A stretch of DNA of 33,853 nt from a virus: the IMG/VR virus record IMGVR_UViG_3300019759_000004, positions 1-33,853 of that record. One strand, written 5' to 3'. Made by a program: the position numbers and the translations under genes. Shown here piece by piece: positions 6,009 to 13,574 of this stretch. Each line of letters starts with the position of its first letter. The stretch's first letter is position 1. The notes under the pieces were generated by a model. It searched no databases, was not told the origin of the DNA, and was given only the letters and a program-made list of their open reading frames with translations.

Positions 6009-6190
6009 TGAGTTTTTACATAAACATTAAAGACCCTATATTGTATAACCCAGAGTCCAAAATGTTTTTAGAAAATGTGGGAGTAATTATCTCGAAAGAA
6101 TATATTTTTAGAGCGTTTTTAAGTAGGGAAACTGAATTAAAAATTATATTTTCAGGTTTATTATTGAATAGTTTAAGGAGAAAAAAATGA
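6008..6190 (+). CDS. Small hypothetical protein with GTG start
   Basis: A 60-residue protein of unknown family. The GTG at 6008 shares one base with the previous stop and lies five bases after AGGAGG, which decides the start. It contains VGVIISKEYIFRAFLSRETE and a C-terminal IIFSGLLLNSLRRKK that may associate with membrane or a partner. The stop overlaps the next ATG (ATGA). Confidence 0.6.
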   Translation: MSFYINIKDPILYNPESKMFLENVGVIISKEYIFRAFLSRETELKIIFSGLLLNSLRRKK

Positions 6191-6564
6191 AAGAAGAAAA
6201 GAAATTAATAGAAAAAATAGTAAATTGGTGGGCTAAAGAAGTACAAAATGATTCTAATCAAAATAATGGTGAAGATGGACTTGCATCATTATTTGGTTCA
6301 ATGTTAAGGAATAATGAAATAGGCAGGATTGAAAAATCAGATATAGATCTGTTTAAATTAAATTTAACTAAAATACTTATGGAGCAAAAAGTTGAAGATA
6401 TTGAACTAGATGTTGATTATAATCCATGCTGTGATTTAATAAAAGCTATCCAAGGTACTAGTATAGGTCAGCACGTGTTCCCCTGGAAAACTAGAATGTA
6501 CATTAGTAATAATGAAATCTATGTTAAAGTTGGATATGCACAGCCTTATAAGAAATTAAGCTAA
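6187..6564 (+). CDS. Hypothetical protein, last gene of rightward operon
   Basis: A 125-residue acidic protein of unknown family: helical N-terminus (LIEKIVNWWAKEVQNDSNQN), a central acidic region and a beta-rich end (TRMYISNNEIYVKVGYAQPY). Start behind TTTAAGGAG. Its stop overlaps the stop of the convergent late operon (shared TTAAGCTAA). Confidence 0.7.
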   Translation: MKEEKKLIEKIVNWWAKEVQNDSNQNNGEDGLASLFGSMLRNNEIGRIEKSDIDLFKLNLTKILMEQKVEDIELDVDYNPCCDLIKAIQGTSIGQHVFPWKTRMYISNNEIYVKVGYAQPYKKLS

Positions 6565-7071
6565 AGCACTCCATAACCCAGTGTTTTCATCATAAAAACA
6601 CTCTTTCTTTAAGTACCATCTCTTATTATTTATCAAAACACATTCTTCTTTAATTCTAGAATCCTTTTGAATTTGATAAGATGGTAAATCTTCTAAGTCC
6701 ATTGCTGCAATCTCTTTTCCAATTAGTTCTTTACCAGCTAAAAATGCATCATAGCCCATATCAGAAGAAACTAATTTATAATATTGCCATGCTTTATAAT
6801 ATAAAAAACCTCTTGAATACCATGAAGCATTTCTTTTAACCATCATTTTCATACAGAAATAAAACTCTCTATTCCCTTTATTGAAATCGCTTCTATTTTC
6901 TCCGAAATAGGTTTTTATATCATGGACTGCACAACAAGCTTCAAATATTAAGTCCATGTATGGTTTAAGATATTTATATATGTATTCTGGAATCTTATCA
7001 ATTAAAGCTTGCGGTCCACATCCATTTATTATAGTTCTCTTATCATATTCATTTAAGTGTAAAATATCCAT
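6556..7071 (-). CDS. Phospholipase A2-like protein at end of late operon
   Basis: A 171-residue protein. The N-terminal part carries the signature of phage PLA2-like proteins: NGCGP (about 17-21), DKIPEYIYKYL, then FEACCAVHDIKTYFG with the catalytic-type His-Asp pair after Cys, and a downstream NREFYFCMKMM helix corresponding to the usual ADRVF...M helix. Secreted PLA2 enzymes cut the sn-2 ester of phospholipids with a His/Asp dyad. The C-terminal 70 residues are unassigned. It lies directly after the endolysin, so a role in membrane disruption at lysis is plausible. The usual AD before the second helix is not clear, so activity is uncertain. Start behind AAAGGATAATT. Confidence 0.55.
   Translation of the reverse strand: MDILHLNEYDKRTIINGCGPQALIDKIPEYIYKYLKPYMDLIFEACCAVHDIKTYFGENRSDFNKGNREFYFCMKMMVKRNASWYSRGFLYYKAWQYYKLVSSDMGYDAFLAGKELIGKEIAAMDLEDLPSYQIQKDSRIKEECVLINNKRWYLKKECFYDENTGLWSALA
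6563..6587. terminator. Probable terminator between convergent operons
   Basis: AAAGCACT (6563-6570) pairs with AGTGTTTT (6580-6587), eight pairs including one G-U, around a 9-nt loop, right after the stop of the rightward operon. The 3' arm ends in TTTT. It lies within the last codons of the opposing late gene and could work weakly in both directions. Confidence 0.45.
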
Positions 7072-7073
7072 AA

Positions 7074-7589
7074 TTATCCTTTTAAAGCCTTTTTCATACT
7101 TCTTTTAATAAACCTTCTTTTAGTTACAAATCTTCTGTTAGTATTTAAGGAAATGTGCACAAAAGTAGTATATAAAATAATTTGTCTTAATTCATCACTA
7201 AAATTTTTTATTAAAAAATCATAATACATTTTTAATTTATTTTTATTTAATATTCTTACACCTTCCTTAGTATAAAAACGTAAATCATCAGCCTCAATTT
7301 TAGGATGCTGAGAAAATAAAGCTCCACCAATTTTTTTATTTATTTTTAATGTTCTTATTGCAGAACCACTTTTTACAACAACATTAAAAGCTTTAAGGAA
7401 TGCATTATTTATCCTGTTGTGAGTATCTAATAATCTTAAGGCTTTTAATATCATTACATCTGTTAAAACTAAAGTATCGTGATGATTTGAAACTAAAATA
7501 GGAGCAAATAGATTATTAAAATAAATTTTATTTTCATCATTTTTTTTATAAATTTTGTTATTTTGATGTAAAGTTATAGATATACTCAT
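7074..7589 (-). CDS. Endolysin, peptidase M15-like zinc peptidase
   Basis: A 171-residue protein. The middle carries the M15_3 pattern: VVKSGSAIR, then INKKIGGALFSQHPKIEADD, where the H of SQH and the D of ADD are the first two zinc ligands. TTFVHISLNTNRR near the C-terminus matches the usual WVHVS...NR with the third ligand. M15 endolysins cut peptide bonds of peptidoglycan (D-Ala-D-Ala or L-Ala-D-Glu). The usual SGYRS is here SGSAIR. No signal peptide, so a holin would be needed. It overlaps the upstream gene (ATGA) and is followed by the PLA2-like gene, making this the lysis end of the late operon. Confidence 0.72.
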   Translation of the reverse strand: MSISITLHQNNKIYKKNDENKIYFNNLFAPILVSNHHDTLVLTDVMILKALRLLDTHNRINNAFLKAFNVVVKSGSAIRTLKINKKIGGALFSQHPKIEADDLRFYTKEGVRILNKNKLKMYYDFLIKNFSDELRQIILYTTFVHISLNTNRRFVTKRRFIKRSMKKALKG

Positions 7590-7909
7590 ATCATTTCCTG
7601 CACTGGTAACTTTCCTACAGTAATAAATCCATTATCTTTAATATATTTCGCGATATCATCAATTTCTTCCTGTGTAGGCGTGCTATATCTACCCTTTTGA
7701 ATTATTCCATTTATCTCTCTAGTAAAATCAAAAACACGTACTAAGAGATATCTATACTCTCCAATATCTGTGTAAGATAACTTATGTCCTATATCGTCGT
7801 CGGCGTAGATAGAAAGCCCGTGTTTTCTAAGAATACGAGCTAAATCAGCCCCTACTCTAGTACTTATTTTTCCATCTTTTACATCTTGTATTTTAACTTT
7901 AATATACAT
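7586..7909 (-). CDS. Hypothetical late protein before the endolysin
   Basis: A 107-residue soluble protein of unknown family, beginning MYIKVKIQDVKDGKISTRVG, with YADDDIGHKLSYTDIGEYRY and a C-terminal TPTQEEIDDIAKYIKDNGFI helix region. No membrane segment, so it is not an obvious holin. Start behind AGAGGGG. It sits between the tail-fibre-like gene and the endolysin, so it may be a tail accessory or a lysis protein. Confidence 0.6.
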   Translation of the reverse strand: MYIKVKIQDVKDGKISTRVGADLARILRKHGLSIYADDDIGHKLSYTDIGEYRYLLVRVFDFTREINGIIQKGRYSTPTQEEIDDIAKYIKDNGFITVGKLPVQEMI

Positions 7910-7917
7910 TTTCCCCT

Positions 7918-8457
7918 CTATTTACTATGTGCTTTTGAAACTACAGTGTTAATACTAAGCTCTGTTAGCACATTAGCAGCAATAGAACTTTTAACGACTA
8001 GTTGTAACTTGTCTCCCGTTTGAACTTCTTCTGTTGTTCCATTACTTAAGCTTCCCAGTGAGCCCGTAGAAAACTCTCGAGGCTTATCTGAGCCTGTAAT
8101 TATTGTCTCTATAGTAGCTCTAGTTTTCCTAACAGCAAATGTGAGAGTAGCCCCATTTTTACTACATTTTGTGGATACAAAGTAGTTTATTTTAAGGATT
8201 CTATTTATTAAACTTGCATAGCTGATAGAGTCCCCGTTTACAGTAAAACCTTCTGTACTTTTTCTAATTAAAATTCCACTTAGAGTGTACCACGTATCGG
8301 CATCTGTGCAAGTTATAGTTCCATCTCTAAGATAAGAACTCGCTATAATCTCTTCCAAAATTGCATTAATTGCATCGTCCAAAGTTGCAAAATTATTATT
8401 TATCTTTGTTCTTTGTTCGCCCATTGTTGCTAAGTTATTCAGTATATCTACTACCAT
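7918..8457 (-). CDS. Tail-fibre-like structural protein
   Basis: A 179-residue protein. The first 40 residues (ILNNLATMGEQRTKINNNFATLDDAINAIL) form the helical anchor seen at the start of many phage fibre or baseplate appendage proteins. The remainder is beta-rich (DADTWYTLSGILIRK and ATLTFAVRKTRATIETII) and ends in Ser/Thr/Val-rich strands, like a trimeric jelly-roll head. Start behind GAGGAG. Its place after the LamG protein suggests a second adhesin or a fibre tip. Family assignment is by appearance only. Confidence 0.5.
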   Translation of the reverse strand: MVVDILNNLATMGEQRTKINNNFATLDDAINAILEEIIASSYLRDGTITCTDADTWYTLSGILIRKSTEGFTVNGDSISYASLINRILKINYFVSTKCSKNGATLTFAVRKTRATIETIITGSDKPREFSTGSLGSLSNGTTEEVQTGDKLQLVVKSSIAANVLTELSINTVVSKAHSK

Positions 8458-8468
8458 TTCTATCTCCT

Positions 8469-9686
8469 CTAATCAATCCAAGTTTCAGCATCATTCCAAG
8501 TTTCAGCATCGTCCCACAAATGTTGTGTTTCTTTTATACATTTTAAAGCTTTTTCTATTTCTGTATTTGTTAAAAACTTATTGTAAAAAACCATGAATTT
8601 ATGCTTATTTTCTTCTATATTACTAAGTGCAGAATAATTTGGAGGCGTGCCATATAAAACTTGCCAATCTGTATAATAAAGAGGATTTACAATGTCGCCA
8701 TCTATTACGGTTTTTAAGGTTGCGGGAAGTTGTAGTGCACTCTCTGCATTATTATGCCAAGCCCCACCTGGATTTGTAGATACGAAAGTATACCCTGCTT
8801 CGATAACAGTAGAGCCGATAGGCACTCTAATTTCTTCTCCTATAACTCCATTCGTCCACAAATCGAAGCCTTTAATATTGTGATGATAGCGGTTTTGTTT
8901 TCCCCACAAAGTGGGCATAGAGAAGCCTGTAATAGTTGCAGTTCCCCCTGCCGTCCCAGTATTAAAAAGCTGTGTGGACTTCCCACCTTCTGCACAGTTA
9001 TAATCCGCAAATCCTACTTGACATTTAGCTAAAGCACCTTTTAATAAGTAAACTCCACCATAAATCATAACCTGACTTACCTGTCCTGAATCTAATAAAG
9101 TATTAAAACTTAATGTGGTATTATACTCTACTCCATTAAAAATTAATGTAACAAAACCGCTATCGAAACTACCTTTAATATGATGCCAATCCCCAGCCGT
9201 AACCATGTTGTACACTATAATGGACTCTATAGAGGTACCATTCCCGAAGTAGAATTGGATATCATCTCCGGCTATTCTTGCTGTAAACTCAGTGTTACTT
9301 CCTGTTCCTTTACTGAACAATGTGTTAACTTCAGATGGAGCAATCGAGTTGACTTTAAAAAAGAACTCAAAGTCCATAAAAGAGCCGTTATGTATAGTCT
9401 CTGTATTACCTACTGCAAGAGTATTACCATCTCCCATCAAGCAATTACTTTGTACTAACTGTGCATCATTCCCATTTTCAGATTCATCTATGATTAGCCC
9501 GTTTGTGGAAGGTGCTTGCTTGAAAAAATATTGAGCAACATAGCCAGCAGGTAAAATACATTCTGCTCTAAGCCTGTATCGCTTAATTCGCTGAGCTTCT
9601 TTAGCCCTATTGACCTTTGTCTTTTTAGGTCCCCTCCATTTAATTATGGAGCCTTTTTTCATTTTTGGTTTAATAATTTTCACCAT
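8469..9686 (-). CDS. LamG/concanavalin-like receptor-binding or tail-fibre protein
   Basis: A 405-residue protein. The N-terminal 45 residues are very basic. Residues about 60-230 read as a LamG-type jelly roll: IIDESENGNDAQL, FEFFFKVNS, then TAGDWHHIKGSFDSGFVTLI and VSQVMIYGG. Such domains bind glycans on viral adhesins. The C-terminus ends in a tandem repeat, DDAETW then NDAETW, encoded by two 18-bp DNA repeats. Start behind GGAGG. It is the best receptor-binding candidate, set between distal tail genes and the lysis end. Confidence 0.65.
   Translation of the reverse strand: MVKIIKPKMKKGSIIKWRGPKKTKVNRAKEAQRIKRYRLRAECILPAGYVAQYFFKQAPSTNGLIIDESENGNDAQLVQSNCLMGDGNTLAVGNTETIHNGSFMDFEFFFKVNSIAPSEVNTLFSKGTGSNTEFTARIAGDDIQFYFGNGTSIESIIVYNMVTAGDWHHIKGSFDSGFVTLIFNGVEYNTTLSFNTLLDSGQVSQVMIYGGVYLLKGALAKCQVGFADYNCAEGGKSTQLFNTGTAGGTATITGFSMPTLWGKQNRYHHNIKGFDLWTNGVIGEEIRVPIGSTVIEAGYTFVSTNPGGAWHNNAESALQLPATLKTVIDGDIVNPLYYTDWQVLYGTPPNYSALSNIEENKHKFMVFYNKFLTNTEIEKALKCIKETQHLWDDAETWNDAETWID
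8478..8513 (-). repeat. Two 18-bp tandem repeats encoding DAETW
   Basis: CCAAGTTTCAGCATCATT (8478-8495) and CCAAGTTTCAGCATCGTC (8496-8513) differ at two bases. On the minus strand they encode the DDAETW and NDAETW ending of the LamG protein, a sign of slippage or recent duplication at the adhesin tip. Confidence 0.85.
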
Positions 9687-9698
9687 TCCTCAAGCCTC

Positions 9699-10820
9699 CT
9701 ATTTTACAGCAAAGCGTAATCTATACCCGCTTATTAACTCTACACTATAATTAAAATTTATGGAATCTATATTATTTTTAAATATTAAATCTGCATTTAC
9801 AGGAGAACCGGCATTTCCTTCTGTTAATAAGCTTACACCTATTACAGGGTAATATAATCTACCTTGCAGTCTATTTGCAATATCATTTCTTATCTGTATT
9901 AAATCATAAGAATTTAAAGGAGCATTAGTAGAACTGCTTATAGAAAAACTTAAAGTATCTGTAGTGGTTAAGTAAGTTTCCCCCATTAGGCGAGCACTGT
10001 TAAGACCTTTAGTTTTGTTAAAATTTGCAGTGCTTTGCTCAATATTAGTATAATCAAAATTTGTACCTGTTGTAAGCGTTCCAATAAGAAAAGCACTCCC
10101 TACATCATCAAACATTGAAATATAGGATTGATACCCATTTAATCCACCTATTTCATATAAATCATTATAGTTATTAATATACTCAAAAGTGTTATCAGAT
10201 CTAGTTTTATTGCCTGCAATATCAAACACTGCTAAACTATAAGAAAAGTTTTTATTAAGAGCAGTTTTTATTTTATTTAACCATACAGAAGAAGAAAGTC
10301 CTCCATCCTGAAGCATTGCTATTTCTTCTTTTACAGAATCTAATTGCAAAACTAGTAAACTATTTAGATAAGTATCATCAAAGTCTTTTGCAGTACTTAT
10401 AGGATTTACTATTGCCTGAACCCTTTTTCCAATACTTGCAGGAGCCACACTGTATGATGCTTTAACAAAAGTTAATATATAGTCATTTTCATCTATATTT
10501 ATATTAAAAGTCTCAGTTTGATTAGATATATGCGTGAAGTCAGTTGTCAATACATTTCCGTTTTCATCCTTTATGTCTCCTAAAACTGGATAATTAATAC
10601 TACTTAATGGAGCGACTGATATATATATACTTAAAAGCATTATTCTATCTCTGAGCTGTGTAAAATATATAGTATTAGAAGTGTCAGTCTTCTGATTATC
10701 TGAAAGTGCTTTTATATGTGCAATAATATTTATATTAGACATTTGTTCAGCAGTTCTTGCAAATTTATTTAACATTAAGTAGTCTGGTATTGTACCAGCT
10801 CTGATACCTGTAGATAACAT
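9699..10820 (-). CDS. Distal tail/baseplate structural protein
   Basis: A 373-residue protein without a family I recognise. It is rich in Ser, Thr, Asn and short strands (for example TFVKASYSVAPASIGKRVQA and SFSISSSTNAPLNSYDLIQI). An N-terminal helical part (IPDYLMLNKFARTAEQMSNI) is followed by a fibronectin-like or immunoglobulin-like region around 75-130. Start behind TAGGAG. Located between the baseplate-hub-like gene and the adhesin, so probably a baseplate or fibre-attachment component. Confidence 0.6.
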   Translation of the reverse strand: MLSTGIRAGTIPDYLMLNKFARTAEQMSNINIIAHIKALSDNQKTDTSNTIYFTQLRDRIMLLSIYISVAPLSSINYPVLGDIKDENGNVLTTDFTHISNQTETFNINIDENDYILTFVKASYSVAPASIGKRVQAIVNPISTAKDFDDTYLNSLLVLQLDSVKEEIAMLQDGGLSSSVWLNKIKTALNKNFSYSLAVFDIAGNKTRSDNTFEYINNYNDLYEIGGLNGYQSYISMFDDVGSAFLIGTLTTGTNFDYTNIEQSTANFNKTKGLNSARLMGETYLTTTDTLSFSISSSTNAPLNSYDLIQIRNDIANRLQGRLYYPVIGVSLLTEGNAGSPVNADLIFKNNIDSINFNYSVELISGYRLRFAVK

Positions 10821-10827
10821 ATTACTC

Positions 10828-12498
10828 CTACCAGTTATTTTGATCTAGAAAGAAAAATTTCTGCTGTCTTGCAGGAAGTCCAGTATAACTATTATAAGTC
10901 AAATACCCCTTTTCTCCAATAATAAAAGGACTTCCTGTAAAATCTATTCCATCTTGATTTATACTATTTATTACTAACCCTGCAAGCTCAGCTCCACTTT
11001 CTTTTATAAAAGTAACATTATCACCTGATGCAAAGAAAGGGTAGTTGTAGTCCATTATGACAGCATCTTCAATATTTTCCCTATAAGTTTCTAGATATTC
11101 ACTTAAATTATCTTCATGTGCTAAAACAGATGTAGTTACAGCCTCCACTGGTATTCCAGGTGCAATAGGATTTTTTATAACATCTCTTGTTACTAAAAAT
11201 ACTATATTTTTCTCATCTTTTGCTAAGCAAAAAACTTTACTTGAAACATTCTGAAAAGTATAAAACTTATCTATATCTAATGCATTATAAAATCTACCTT
11301 CCCTGAAGTGCTCAAACATTAACTCATGCGTGGGAATGGTCAATTCTGAATATATAACAGAGAATACCCTTGTATAAAAAAAAGAAATATCCAGTACATC
11401 TTCAGCTTTTATACCTATAAAGTCTGATAAATCTATTTCTAAATCATTTCTAGAATATTGACTTGTATTTGTATTATTTATATTAACAGTGCTATTTCTC
11501 AACTTAACTGATATCTGCCCTATTCCAGAATAAATAGAACTCTTATAGTTCGTCTTAGTGTTAACATATTTACTTAAACCAACATCCTCTACTGTATCAA
11601 GACTTGATATGTCTGAAATACTCATAAAAGTATAAGCCTCTCTTGTGCTATTCCATGTAAAAACAGATGCATTTAATTTCCCATATAGTTTTAAATAATC
11701 TAGTATAGTATCTAGATTGTCAAGCTTAATATATGTATTATTGCTTGCTGAAGTAGTTATATTTGCTTTTACTGATATTTCTAGATAATCTAAAATTGGT
11801 GGTAGTTCATATTCAAAATATCTATCTATAGAGTATGTTTTATTTAAAGATTTATTTAATCTTTCTGTGGATATAACTTCATACTCTTCGCCATTATCCA
11901 GATATGTACCAAGATAGCGAGAGCCAGGAGGTATACTCCATGCCACATCTAGACAGGATATTGCATTTTCGCAAGTAAAAGAAAGAGTTGTTTGGTTAAA
12001 AACAGGTTGCTGTGTTATCAATCCTATGCTTAAAAGTTTGTCATCTTCCCATAAAAAAACTCTTTGCCCAATAAATGTTTTAGGGTATTTTCTGAGAAAA
12101 TAACGTTGCCCTATAGACTCATTTATTGTATATTTTTGACTAAAAGTCTTGTATCTGCTTCTAAAAACACTTAGACTATCTGTAGCTCCAGGAGTTACAT
12201 TATATACAAATACTACCTCGTTTTTTATCCAATAATAACCTGTTGTAACCCCAGACCCTCCTGGAACAACAAGAGTCACATCATCGCTGGCTACATCTTC
12301 AATTATTTCAGCCTCAATGTCATCATCTTGATAAAATTTTTCAAATATCTGGACTGGAAGATTAAAATCAAAACCTGAGACATCTTGCATTTCCATTTTT
12401 TCCAAATCTAAGCCAGGGGAAAAAACCTTGTCGATGCCATTTGACTTATCAACTTTTATCCTGCTTTGCATTAATCCAGCTATCTGTAAATACTTCAC
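10828..12498 (-). CDS. Baseplate hub/tail-tip-like structural protein
   Basis: A 556-residue protein of beta-rich composition, not assigned to a named family. The length, the position three genes after the tape measure and features such as a long central strand region (VEDVGLSKYVNTKTNYKSSI) and repeated aromatic residues fit a tail-tip hub or tail-associated protein. The GTG at 12498 is chosen: it overlaps the previous stop (GTGA) behind AAGGGA. A TTG six codons further upstream has no better ribosome site. It ends FFFLDQNNW. Confidence 0.6.
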   Translation of the reverse strand: MKYLQIAGLMQSRIKVDKSNGIDKVFSPGLDLEKMEMQDVSGFDFNLPVQIFEKFYQDDDIEAEIIEDVASDDVTLVVPGGSGVTTGYYWIKNEVVFVYNVTPGATDSLSVFRSRYKTFSQKYTINESIGQRYFLRKYPKTFIGQRVFLWEDDKLLSIGLITQQPVFNQTTLSFTCENAISCLDVAWSIPPGSRYLGTYLDNGEEYEVISTERLNKSLNKTYSIDRYFEYELPPILDYLEISVKANITTSASNNTYIKLDNLDTILDYLKLYGKLNASVFTWNSTREAYTFMSISDISSLDTVEDVGLSKYVNTKTNYKSSIYSGIGQISVKLRNSTVNINNTNTSQYSRNDLEIDLSDFIGIKAEDVLDISFFYTRVFSVIYSELTIPTHELMFEHFREGRFYNALDIDKFYTFQNVSSKVFCLAKDEKNIVFLVTRDVIKNPIAPGIPVEAVTTSVLAHEDNLSEYLETYRENIEDAVIMDYNYPFFASGDNVTFIKESGAELAGLVINSINQDGIDFTGSPFIIGEKGYLTYNSYTGLPARQQKFFFLDQNNW

Positions 12499-12812
12499 TC
12501 TATATCCCTTATACAAACACCATTATCACAAATCTTATCATCTTTACATACTCCTGTAGGATATTGGCTAGAGCATAAATTTTCTATCTCACAGCTCATT
12601 CCATTGTACCCATCTTTACAAGTGCAGCTATACTTAATGCAATCCCTTACATCATCCCTGCATTCATCAACATCCTCACATATACCATTATTTTTACAAG
12701 GACTACTTGAGCAATCTATAATCTTAATAGTGTTAATATTTTCTTCAGGTGTAGCCTCGTCTCCACAAGATAAAAATAGAAAAGATAATAATAAAATAAA
12801 TAAAAATCTCAT
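12495..12812 (-). CDS. Cys-rich lipoprotein with an EGF-like domain inside the tail operon
   Basis: A 105-residue protein. Residues 1-17 (MRFLFILLLSFLFLSCG) are a lipoprotein signal with a relaxed lipobox (FLSC) and Cys at 16. The EGF pattern follows: CSSSPCKNNGIC, a longer loop with two extra Cys, then CTCKDGYNGMSC with the diagnostic C-x-C-x8-C and the Gly-aromatic-Gly turn. A second four-Cys block (CSSQYPTGVC, CDNGVC) ends it. The start behind TGGAGG at 12812 is preferred over an ATG at 12830 without one. Phage lipoproteins next to receptor or tail genes (T5 Llp, TP-J34 Ltp) block superinfection. That role, or a virion role, is inference. EGF-like domains are rare in phages. Confidence 0.8.
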   Translation of the reverse strand: MRFLFILLLSFLFLSCGDEATPEENINTIKIIDCSSSPCKNNGICEDVDECRDDVRDCIKYSCTCKDGYNGMSCEIENLCSSQYPTGVCKDDKICDNGVCIRDIE

Positions 12813-12822
12813 AACTCCTCCA

Positions 12823-13527
12823 TTAAACATTTACCATAAACCCTAAATCAAACTGCTTTAAATTTTTATTAGGATATTGATCCTTTATACCATTATAAAG
12901 ACCAATATTTAAACTTAAATCAACGTCCTCTGCAATCTTAAAAGTTAACCCTATTATGTTTATAGACTCAGAAATACCTTTACCATTAAATTCAAGAAAC
13001 TTTTTTACATCGCTTCTTCTAAGAACAGGTAGAAATCTTATACTTGCAATATAAGATTCTCTATCATTATCTTCTTCATAGTCTGAAATAACAGGAAAGC
13101 CTCTTAAAGTTACATTGTTGTTTTCAAAATCTGGCTCGACCTCTTTGAATGTTTCAAGTATAGAATTTGGGTGAGGGTCTGGGTTTTCAGCATTCTGTAA
13201 AACCAATTTGGATACCCCCCACTTTGTAGCGAGGATAGGAGTTGTTGTTGGAAAAACAAAGTCTGGCTGAAAACCCAGCATACTTGCGATTGTAGCATCT
13301 TTAATTTCTAAAGTTCTTGCTTGATTATCTATATAATTAAACTCTGTAGCTGTAGAGGTACTTAATCCACCCCCTACACCTTCAGATGCAGATATAAGCT
13401 GTTCTAGCCATTCCTGAGCTGTTCTTTCAATTCCAACCCCTATGATATCAACTCCATTTATCCTGTAAGCCAGCCCTACTGTGGAGTAAGTTTTTTTAGA
13501 AACTGCTAAAACTGTTCTTAGTGCCAT
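12823..13527 (-). CDS. Tail protein following the tape measure
   Basis: A 234-residue protein of unknown family. Beta-rich, with ALRTVLAVSKKTYSTVGLAY at the start, a Gly-rich loop (SEGVGGGLSTSTATEFNY) and a C-terminal strand region (VDLSLNIGLYNGIKDQ). Start behind TGGAGGG. The position directly after the tape measure corresponds to the distal tail protein of siphoviruses, which joins tube and baseplate. That role is inferred from order alone. Confidence 0.55.
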   Translation of the reverse strand: MALRTVLAVSKKTYSTVGLAYRINGVDIIGVGIERTAQEWLEQLISASEGVGGGLSTSTATEFNYIDNQARTLEIKDATIASMLGFQPDFVFPTTTPILATKWGVSKLVLQNAENPDPHPNSILETFKEVEPDFENNNVTLRGFPVISDYEEDNDRESYIASIRFLPVLRRSDVKKFLEFNGKGISESINIIGLTFKIAEDVDLSLNIGLYNGIKDQYPNKNLKQFDLGFMVNV

Positions 13528-13574
13528 TTATCCCTCCATTAATACATAATAGCAAATATATTTAATTTTAGCAA

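Noticed and set aside
8692-9534. Several plus-strand open frames over the LamG gene
   Set aside because: They are antisense shadows without ribosome sites and with Cys/Ser-rich, non-protein-like composition.
10520-10552. Minus-strand TTGACA within the distal tail gene as promoter
   Set aside because: The element at the right distance is ATCTAA; inside coding sequence and weak.
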